From Acidobacteriota bacterium (lineage in GTDB: Bacteria > Acidobacteriota > Polarisedimenticolia > J045): DNA of 64,000 nucleotides. The stretch covers positions 22,264-86,263 of the forward strand of contig JAUZRX010000026.1 in assembly GCA_030949985.1 (NCBI GenBank). The letters are read 5' to 3'. Positions within the stretch are counted from its first letter, which is position 1. The number at the start of each line of letters is the position of its first letter. Under the pieces are notes generated by a model. That model saw only the letters and a list, made by a program, of their open reading frames with translations. It was not told the origin of the DNA and made no database searches. A program made the translations under genes and the position numbers. Shown here one piece after another: positions 57,950 through 64,000 of this stretch.

Positions 57950-59352
57950 TGCTCAGCGAAGAACCCACGCTTCCCGCATGCCGCCTGGCGCACCTGATCG
58001 GAAAACCCTCCGCCTACTGGACGGTGGACGACCTGGTCCGCGTAGTCACCGAACGCCGCGTGAGTCTGCTCAGCCTGATGCACATCGGTGGCGACGGCTG
58101 GCTGAAGACCCTCGACTTCGTCCCGCGCAACGAAAAGCACCTGCGGGACGTGCTCGAAGGCGGAGAGCGGGCCGACGGTTCGAGCCTCTTCCCCGGCCAC
58201 GGCATCCCCACCGCATCCTCGGACATCCTGCTGCGCCCGCGGCTGTCCAGCGCCTTTCTCGACCCCTTCTCGCCCCGCCCCAGCCTGGTGCTGCTCTGCT
58301 CGCACCACCGGCCCGACGGCGCATGGCTGCCCCAGAGCCCTGACACCATCGTCCGCCGGGCCGAGGCCCGGGTGGCCGAGCGGCTCGGAGTGCAATTGAT
58401 GGCCCTGGGCGAGGTGGAGTTCTTCCTCGCCAAGCGACGCAGCGAAAGCGACATCTACGGCGCCGACGACCGGGGCTACCACGCCACTGCGCCCTTCGTC
58501 TTCGGCGAGAGCCTGCGGCGCCAGGCCTTGGGCATCGCGGGAGACATGGGCCTGCCGGTGAAGTACGCCCACAGCGAAGTGGGCTACATCGAGCCCGACG
58601 GCCACGACGATCGCATCTGGGAGCAACACGAGATCGAACTGAGCCTGACCCCGCTGGCCGAGGCCGCCGAGGCGGTGGCCCTGATCCAGTGGGTCCTGCG
58701 CAACCTGGCTCACGCCAGCGGCATGCTGTGCAGCTTTGCGCCCATCCTGCGCAAGGGACACGCCGGCAGTGGCCTGCACATCCACTTCTCACCGATGCGG
58801 GGTGGCCGGCACCTGGCGGGCCTGAGCCCCGACGGTGACCTGGAAGACGCGGCCCGCTGGCTGATCGCCGGAATGGTCGCCTACGGCGACGCCCTGATGG
58901 CCTTCGGCAACCGGGTGGAGGGCTCCTTCGTACGCCTCGGCCAGGGCAAGGAGGCTCCCAGCCGGGTGAGTTGGGGCGCCTTCGACCGCATGGCCCTGGT
59001 TCGCCTGCCCGTGGTGGCCCGGGACGCCAAGGGCCTGACCCGAACCCCCCCCACCATCGAGTTCCGCCTGCCCGACGGCTCGGCCCACCCCCACCTGCTG
59101 CTGGCGGCCGTGGCCCAGGCGATGGTGGCCGGGCACTCGCTGGCCGACCTCGACGCCCGGCTCGAGCGGACCCGCTCGGAAGCCGTGGAGAAAAACCCCG
59201 ACGCCGCCGTACGGGTGCCCACCAACGCCGAAGAGGTCGCCGCGGCCCTCGAGGCCCGACGCGAGGTCTTCGAAGCCGAGGGCGTCTTCCCCCCCGGCGT
59301 GATCGATCATCTGCTCGGCAGTCTCTCTGCCTCCCGCGAGATCGGGCTCTGA
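57949..59352 (+). CDS. Glutamine synthetase-family enzyme coupled to GatDE
   Basis: A 467-residue member of the GS superfamily. N-terminal beta-grasp (DGSSLFPGHGIPTASSD) then the catalytic barrel: GEVEFFL (metal Glu), HSEVGYIEPDG and WEQHEIELSLT (two further Glu), AGSGLHIHFSP (the His loop), RVSWGAFDRMALVRLP (ATP and Glu binding) and IEFRLPDGSAHPHLLLAA. All main metal and nucleotide ligands appear present, so it is likely active. It may be a true glutamine synthetase or a gamma-glutamyl ligase on another amine. Its start shares a base with the gatD stop. Supplying Gln next to GatD is an attractive role, but inferred. Confidence 0.8.
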   Translation: MLSEEPTLPACRLAHLIGKPSAYWTVDDLVRVVTERRVSLLSLMHIGGDGWLKTLDFVPRNEKHLRDVLEGGERADGSSLFPGHGIPTASSDILLRPRLSSAFLDPFSPRPSLVLLCSHHRPDGAWLPQSPDTIVRRAEARVAERLGVQLMALGEVEFFLAKRRSESDIYGADDRGYHATAPFVFGESLRRQALGIAGDMGLPVKYAHSEVGYIEPDGHDDRIWEQHEIELSLTPLAEAAEAVALIQWVLRNLAHASGMLCSFAPILRKGHAGSGLHIHFSPMRGGRHLAGLSPDGDLEDAARWLIAGMVAYGDALMAFGNRVEGSFVRLGQGKEAPSRVSWGAFDRMALVRLPVVARDAKGLTRTPPTIEFRLPDGSAHPHLLLAAVAQAMVAGHSLADLDARLERTRSEAVEKNPDAAVRVPTNAEEVAAALEARREVFEAEGVFPPGVIDHLLGSLSASREIGL

Positions 59353-59355
59353 GCG

Positions 59356-61053
59356 ATGCCCGCCGGCAGTCGACGAGCGGCGGCTGAAAAGGCCTTTCTC
59401 CCGCTGCTGGGCCTGGTCGCCCTGGCCTGGGGCGGCCTGCTCGCCTGGCGCCAGGCCTGGACCTGCGACGACGCCTTCATCTCGTTCCGCTACGCCCGGC
59501 ACCTGGCGGAGGGCCATGGCCTGGTCTTCAACGTGGGCGAGTGGGTCGAGGGCTACAGCAACCTGCTGTGGACCCTGTGGATCGCCCTGGGACTCGCGGC
59601 CGGCGTGGACCCGGAGCCCTGGGCCCGGGTCTCCAGCCTGCTGGCCCACGCCGGCACCGTGGCCCTGCTCGCCGCCCTCGGCGCGCGCTGGCGGAAGGAG
59701 GCCCAGGCCGGCCCCTTCCTCGTTCCCATCGCCGCCCTGGGCTTTGCCCTGTGGCCCGACTCGGTGATCTGGGCCACCGGCGGCCTCGAAACCTCTCTCT
59801 TCACCTTCCTGCTCACCCTGGGCTTTTTCTGCCTCTCCTCCCGCCGCGCTTCCCGACGGATGGAGTGGGGCGGCGCACTGGCCCTCGCCGCCGCCGCCCT
59901 GACCCGCCCCGACGGCGTGCTCTTCGCCGCCCTGGCCGCCGGCGCCCTGCTGGTCGATCAGCCGCGGCGGCCGGGGCCGGCCCTGCGGGTCCTGGCGACG
60001 GCCGCCGCGGCCTGGAGCGGCCAGCTCGCCTGGCGCCTGGCCGCCTACGGTGCCTGGCTGCCCAACACCTACTGGGCCAAATCCGCCGGGCAGGCCTGGT
60101 GGAGTCAGGGCGCCGCCTACCTGTGGATCTTTTTCCAGCGCTACTGGGTGCTGCTGGCGGTGCCGCCGCTCGCCTTCCTCCGCCTGCTGAAACGTGGCCG
60201 CCGAGACGGACAGCCGGCGGACACCGAGCGCCGGGCGCTGCTGCTGGCGACGTTTTTCACGCTGGGCTGGCTGGTCTACATAGCCCGGGTCGGCGGCGAT
60301 TTCATGTTCGCCCGGATGCTGATCCCAGCCCTGCCTTTCCTGTTGCTGCTGCTGGAACTGATGCTGATCGACACCTCCCGGCGGGCGGCGGAAATACAGT
60401 TCGTGCTCTCGGCCCTGTTGCTGGCCCTCGGCATCCTCTCTCCCGCGCCGGTGAGCGACACCGACTGGTATCACGGCATCGCGAACGAGAGACAGGTTTA
60501 CCGGGAAGAGGTCGTCCGCCTCCTCGACCAGCGCGCCGAGGACCTGGCCCGACTGATCGACGGCCTCGACGTGCGCGTCGCCTTTCTCGGCCTCGAAGCG
60601 AGGATGATGGAAAAGGCCCGGGTGCCGGTCGCCATCGAGTGCGAGACGGGACTGACCGACAGGCACATCGCCCGCCGGCCACTGGCCGAGCGCGGCCGGG
60701 TGGGCCACGAAAAACGCGCCGACCTGAACTACGTCATCGGCGAACGCCGGGCCGACCTGATTTTCCACCCCTCGGCGCCGCGGGTGCTGGAGATCGAGCG
60801 CTTCGTCCCCTTGTGGGAGATCCGCTACGGACGGCTTCGAGGCTGGATCCTGCGCTGGAACCCGGAACTGCTCGACCGCCTGGGGGAACGGGGCGCACGC
60901 TTCGCCGACTTCCCCGCCTTTCTCGATGCCTACATCGCGAGCCCGCCGGAGCCGGCCCGAATCGCCGCCGACTATCCGCGATTCAAGCGCTTCTACTTCG
61001 ACGCGGTGAACGACCCCATCCGGCAGGCCTTCTTCCAGCGGGAGCAGCCATGA
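59356..61053 (+). CDS. GT-C membrane glycosyltransferase-like protein (AftB/GT89-like opening)
   Basis: A 565-residue protein with about nine membrane segments. The start after TM1 reads CDDAFISFRYARHLAEG then LVFNVGEWVEGYSNLLW; the acidic pair DD followed by FRY and E-G-Y-x-N is characteristic of GT-C enzymes resembling the arabinofuranosyltransferase AftB. A soluble C-terminal region of about 190 residues follows. It probably moves a sugar from a polyprenyl-phosphate donor to an extracytoplasmic acceptor. It begins 3 bases after the GS-like stop and ends overlapping the next gene, so it may ride on the gatE operon. Confidence 0.7.
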   Translation: MPAGSRRAAAEKAFLPLLGLVALAWGGLLAWRQAWTCDDAFISFRYARHLAEGHGLVFNVGEWVEGYSNLLWTLWIALGLAAGVDPEPWARVSSLLAHAGTVALLAALGARWRKEAQAGPFLVPIAALGFALWPDSVIWATGGLETSLFTFLLTLGFFCLSSRRASRRMEWGGALALAAAALTRPDGVLFAALAAGALLVDQPRRPGPALRVLATAAAAWSGQLAWRLAAYGAWLPNTYWAKSAGQAWWSQGAAYLWIFFQRYWVLLAVPPLAFLRLLKRGRRDGQPADTERRALLLATFFTLGWLVYIARVGGDFMFARMLIPALPFLLLLLELMLIDTSRRAAEIQFVLSALLLALGILSPAPVSDTDWYHGIANERQVYREEVVRLLDQRAEDLARLIDGLDVRVAFLGLEARMMEKARVPVAIECETGLTDRHIARRPLAERGRVGHEKRADLNYVIGERRADLIFHPSAPRVLEIERFVPLWEIRYGRLRGWILRWNPELLDRLGERGARFADFPAFLDAYIASPPEPARIAADYPRFKRFYFDAVNDPIRQAFFQREQP

Positions 61054-63368
61054 GCGGCGACACTCGCGGCGCCCCCCCCGCGCGGGCCCTGGCCATCGCC
61101 CTGGTCGCCGCGGCGACGCTGATCTTCGAGATCACCGCCACGCGTATTCTCAGCGTGGTCGTGTGGTACCACTTCGCCTTTCTCGCCATCTCCCTGGCGA
61201 TGGTCGGCCTCGGAGCGCCGGGGGTCTGGCTGGCCCTGCGTCGTCCCGGCCCGCGGATCCTCCCGGCGGCCCTGGGCCTGGCCGCGGTCACCCTCCCCGG
61301 GTCGGTGGTCGTAATCTTCAAGCTGGCCCCCATGCTGGCCCAGGCACCGGGAGGCGGCGGCGGAAAGAACCTGTTGCCCACCAGCGGCCTCGCCCTGGTG
61401 GTGATGGCCCTGTTGCTGCCCCTGCTCGCCATCGGCACGGTGATCTGCCTGATCCTGATGGACACGCCCCGCGAGCGCCTGGGGGCGATCTACGGCGCCG
61501 ACCTGGCAGGCGCCGCGCTCGGAGCCCTGGCAGTGGTGCCGCTGATGGACATCCTGCCCACGCCCCTGGTCACCGCGGGCTCGGGCCTTTTGCCCCTGCT
61601 CGCCGCGGCGGCGCTGTATCCGACCCGGCGGACACGGCTGGTGACGTCCGTAGCAGCGCTGACCCTGGCGGGACTGCTGGCCTGGCAGACTCCCTTCACC
61701 CTGCGCTACTCGAAGAAGTACCTCGAGGGAGGGCGCCTGCTCTGGGAGCGCTGGACTCCTACCGCGCGGCTGACCGTCTTCGACGGCGTGTTCTTCCACG
61801 AAGATCCTGCCTCCGCCTTCGGCTGGGGCATGGGGCACCGCTGGCAACCCCGCCCCATCGACCAGCTCTGGCTCGAACAGGACGGTTCGGCGGGGACCGT
61901 GATCACCCGCCTCGACGGTTCGCCGGACGCGCTCGACCACCTGCTCTACGACGTGACCACCGCCGGCTACCAGGTCTTCACGCCCGACAAGGTATGCATC
62001 ATCGGCGCGGGGGGCGGAAGGGACATCCTTGCCGGCAAGGCCGCGGGAGCCACCCGCATCGACGCCGTGGAACTCAACCGGGGCATCGTGGAAGCCGTCG
62101 ACCAGGTCTTCGGCGACTTCTCCGGGGGCGTTTACCGCCTGCCCGGGGTGCGCGCCATCGTTTCGGAGGGCCGCTCCTTCCTGGCTCACACCACCGAACG
62201 CTACGACATGGTGCAGGTCGCCCTGATCGACAGCTGGGCCGCCACCGCGGCGGGGGCCTACGCCCTGTCGGAGAACTACCTCTACACGGTGGAGGCCTTC
62301 GAACTCTATCTCTCGCGCCTGGCAGACGGCGGCGTGCTTTCCATCAGCCGCTGGATGAAGGGTCGCCGACGCCTCGAGGCCGTCCGCCTGGTGCTGCTGG
62401 CCCGCAAGGCCCTCGAACGCCGGGGCGCCGACAATCCGCTGGCCCACATGGCGGTCCTGCAGGCCGGATCGGTGGCCAACCTGCTGGTCAGCGCGAAACC
62501 GCTCGACAGCCGACGCCTGGCCGCCATCGACGCGGTGGGCCGGCGTCGCGGCTTCGCCCGCCTCTGGCCGGTGCCACCGGGCGCCAAGCCCTCGCTGATC
62601 GCCACGGTGCTCGAAGAGGGCACCGGGGGGCTCGAGCGGTACGGTATCGACCTCTCCCCACCGACCGACGACCGCCCCTTCTTTTTCCAGATGGTCTCGG
62701 TCCTAGGTCCCGTGGACCGGAAGGTGATCGAGCAACACTCGGTCAACGAGCAATCGATCCTCGTCCTGCGCCGGGTGCTGCTGATCGTGGCTCTGTTCAC
62801 AGCCCTGCTCTTTTTCGCCCCCTTCTTCGGTCGCATCCCGGGCGGCACCGGCTTCTGGCGCGGCAGCTTCTACTACGCGGGACTCGGCCTGGGCTTCATG
62901 CTGCTGGAGACGAGTTGGCTGCAGCGTTTCGTGCTCTACCTCTCGCACCCCAGTTACGCCGCCAGCGTGGTGCTGGCCTGCCTCCTGCTGGGAGCGGGAG
63001 CGGGGGCGGGGCTGTCCTCGCGCCTGTCCGACCGCACGCTGCGGCGTCTGGTGCCCGCAGCCTTGCTCTTCGTCACCGCACTCCACTTCGTGATGCCCCC
63101 CCTGCTACGCGCGACCCTGGCTCTTGGCTTCGCCCCCCGCCTCTTGATCAGCGCCGCCTTGCTGATCCCCGCCGGACTGGCTCTCGGGGCCTGGTTCCCC
63201 GCCGGCCTGCGCCGCTTCGGCCGGCAGCACACCCCGTGGTTCTGGGCGGTCAACGGGGCTTTCTCGGTGCTCTCCGGAGCACTCTCCCTCGCCCTCGCCA
63301 TGGAGGGCGGCCTGACCCTCGCCGGCGGCGTGGGCCTGGCGTGTTACCTGGTGCTCTTTCTCCTCTAG
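61050..63368 (+). CDS. Membrane-embedded spermidine synthase-like protein
   Basis: A 772-residue protein in three parts. Residues 1 to about 215: six or so membrane segments beginning LAIALVAAATLIFEITATRIL, as in the fused spermidine-synthase-like transporters. Middle, about 230-520: a soluble Rossmann domain with VCIIGAGGGRDILAGKAAG and IDAVELNRGIVEAV (SAM/decarboxylated-SAM fold) and RYDMVQVALIDSWAATAAG, where polyamine synthases carry their catalytic Asp. C-terminal: another six segments (FYYAGLGLGFMLLETSWLQR to the end). Such fused proteins are widespread but uncharacterised; the product need not be spermidine. Overlaps the upstream gene (ATGA). Confidence 0.75.
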   Translation: MSGDTRGAPPARALAIALVAAATLIFEITATRILSVVVWYHFAFLAISLAMVGLGAPGVWLALRRPGPRILPAALGLAAVTLPGSVVVIFKLAPMLAQAPGGGGGKNLLPTSGLALVVMALLLPLLAIGTVICLILMDTPRERLGAIYGADLAGAALGALAVVPLMDILPTPLVTAGSGLLPLLAAAALYPTRRTRLVTSVAALTLAGLLAWQTPFTLRYSKKYLEGGRLLWERWTPTARLTVFDGVFFHEDPASAFGWGMGHRWQPRPIDQLWLEQDGSAGTVITRLDGSPDALDHLLYDVTTAGYQVFTPDKVCIIGAGGGRDILAGKAAGATRIDAVELNRGIVEAVDQVFGDFSGGVYRLPGVRAIVSEGRSFLAHTTERYDMVQVALIDSWAATAAGAYALSENYLYTVEAFELYLSRLADGGVLSISRWMKGRRRLEAVRLVLLARKALERRGADNPLAHMAVLQAGSVANLLVSAKPLDSRRLAAIDAVGRRRGFARLWPVPPGAKPSLIATVLEEGTGGLERYGIDLSPPTDDRPFFFQMVSVLGPVDRKVIEQHSVNEQSILVLRRVLLIVALFTALLFFAPFFGRIPGGTGFWRGSFYYAGLGLGFMLLETSWLQRFVLYLSHPSYAASVVLACLLLGAGAGAGLSSRLSDRTLRRLVPAALLFVTALHFVMPPLLRATLALGFAPRLLISAALLIPAGLALGAWFPAGLRRFGRQHTPWFWAVNGAFSVLSGALSLALAMEGGLTLAGGVGLACYLVLFLL

Positions 63369-63395
63369 CCCGCGAAACTCACCGGAACCCCGGTA

Positions 63396-63401
63396 TAGAA
63401 T
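63396..63401 (+). promoter_or_regulatory. -10-like hexamer before the lipoprotein gene
   Basis: TAGAAT (5 of 6) about 27 bases before the ATG, with GGAAGGAGG between as ribosome site. No clear -35. Confidence 0.4.
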
Positions 63402-63427
63402 GCCGCACGGGAAGGAGGACTCTCTCG

Positions 63428-63889
63428 ATGCGTATCCCTTGGCGTTCCACCAGTCTGCTTCTTTGCGCACTCGCCCCCATCTCCTGCGGCGGTGACCGCA
63501 GCGCGGTCTCCGACCGGCCGGCCGAAGCGTCCGCCACCCACCGCGTGGCGGCGCCGGCAGAGATCGCAGGCCTGCACCTGGACGACGGCGCGAAATGGAA
63601 GATGGACCCGCACACCCGATTCGTCTTCGGCGAGATGGCCCGGTCCTTCCTCGGCTCCGCCCCCCTCTCCCAGGACAGCGAAGCCCTCAAGCGGGCCGGC
63701 TCGGAGTTGCAGGTGAGCATCAACAAGCTGATTCAGGGCTGCACCATGACCGGCCCGGCCCACGACCAGTTGCACAAATTCCTCACCGCCTACATGCCCG
63801 CCGTCGCCGCCCTCGCCGGCCGCGGCCGGCTCGAGGACGCCAGGAAGGTCAAACGGTATCTGGAGATCTACGGCGATTTCTTCGAGTGA
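63428..63889 (+). CDS. Small predicted lipoprotein
   Basis: A 153-residue exported protein. Signal peptide with lipobox ending LAPISCG (Cys about residue 20), so lipid-anchored. The mature part, after a linker rich in Ala/Ser, is helical: WKMDPHTRFVFGEMARSFL, SELQVSINKLIQGCTM, HDQLHKFLTAYMPAVAAL and DARKVKRYLEIYGDFFE. The HDQLHKFL with nearby CTM resembles small four-helix periplasmic proteins, but no family is certain. An excellent GGAAGGAGG site lies before the ATG. It stands alone, 59 bases after the spermidine-synthase-like gene. Confidence 0.7.
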   Translation: MRIPWRSTSLLLCALAPISCGGDRSAVSDRPAEASATHRVAAPAEIAGLHLDDGAKWKMDPHTRFVFGEMARSFLGSAPLSQDSEALKRAGSELQVSINKLIQGCTMTGPAHDQLHKFLTAYMPAVAALAGRGRLEDARKVKRYLEIYGDFFE

Positions 63890-63913
63890 ACCGCACCCCC
63901 CCCACCGTGGAGC

Positions 63914-63927
63914 GAACAATGTTGTTC
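63914..63927. promoter_or_regulatory. GAACAA-TG-TTGTTC palindrome
   Basis: Six-base arms with a 2-base centre, 25 bases after the lipoprotein stop. It might be an operator of a gene beyond the window or part of a transcript end. Does not fit the LexA spacing. Confidence 0.3.
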
Positions 63928-63933
63928 CTGGCT

Positions 63934-63962
63934 GCCCGGCCGGGGGGGCCCCCCCGCCGGGC
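63934..63962 (+). terminator. Very G/C-rich palindrome after the lipoprotein gene
   Basis: GCCCGGC-CGGGGGGG meets CCCCCCCG-CCGGGC with one bulged C and no loop. It would form a strong stem and could stop transcription, but lacks a T-run. The surrounding last 100 bases are homopolymer-rich, so assembly error at the edge is possible. Confidence 0.35.
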
Positions 63963-64000
63963 GCCGGCCCCCCGGAGCGAGCCCCGCAGCCCCCCCCTCG

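Noticed and set aside
63914..63927. LexA/SOS box
   Set aside because: GAAC and GTTC halves are 6 bases apart, not the 4 needed for the Gram-positive-type box, and no repair gene follows in the window.
1..64000. CRISPR array, prophage, integron or tRNA-linked island
   Set aside because: No regularly spaced repeats, phage structural genes, integrase or tRNA gene were found on either strand.

Overview
The window is G+C-rich DNA (about 65-70% by eye) from a Gram-negative, respiring bacterium. Evidence for two membranes: a TolC/adaptor/RND efflux operon, several lipoprotein signals, heptosyltransferase-like enzymes and a type IV pilus-type inner-membrane cluster. A complete cbb3 oxidase operon points to low-oxygen respiration. 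The mixture (fused CcoNO, one-heme CcoP, SprA-related protein, DUF1820, bacterial GatDE) suggests a deep lineage such as Acidobacteriota or a relative. The sequence alone does not settle taxonomy. No rRNA, tRNA, CRISPR or prophage was found.

Layout. 1-11.2 kb: mostly minus-strand genes (PD-(D/E)XK nuclease, Nudix hydrolase, two glycosyltransferases, HAD phosphatase, a secreted beta-rich protein, DUF4126, amidase, flavin disulfide reductase). 11.3-18.5 kb: plus-strand RND efflux operon, then a CoA-binding protein and a ferredoxin-NADP reductase-like enzyme. 18.5-31 kb: SprA-related protein, YceI, divergent queG/glgA, a PilM-PilN-fusion/PilO/PilP-like cluster, an RpfC-like hybrid kinase, ccoS, a second GT9-like protein and methyltransferases. 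31.8-40.5 kb: minus-strand cbb3 operon reading cNBD protein - ccoNO - ccoQ - ccoP - ccoG - fixH - TauE/SafE-like - ccoI. It is divergent from an FNR-type regulator gene, and the gap holds two FNR-box-like palindromes. 41.4-46.8 kb: EamA transporter, DUF2325-type coiled-coil protein, feoA-feoB-small Cys protein. 46.7-52.8 kb: RsmF-like rRNA methyltransferase, secreted peptidase and metallo-hydrolase, CAP-like protein, O-methyltransferase. 52.9-54.3 kb: low-G+C islet with a Cys-rich secreted protein beside a decayed IS3-family transposase. 54.4-63.4 kb: gatE-gatD-glutamine-synthetase-like operon followed by two large membrane proteins. A small lipoprotein and a G/C palindrome lie at the right edge.

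How the genes work together. The strongest functional story is the archaeal-type transamidosome (GatD glutaminase plus GatE kinase/transferase) translationally coupled to a glutamine synthetase homologue that could supply its amide donor. The second is a self-contained microaerobic module: oxygen-sensing FNR-like regulator, its likely binding sites, the oxidase and its copper and assembly factors, with ccoS some 3 kb away and ferrous-iron uptake 4 kb away.

Expression signals. Several first genes carry extended -10 elements (TGNTANNNT). A number (queG, glgA, rsmF-like, hybrid kinase) have a -10-like hexamer only 6-9 bases before the start codon and no ribosome site, as expected for leaderless mRNAs. 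Genes inside operons mostly overlap by 4 bases or have clear GGAGG sites.
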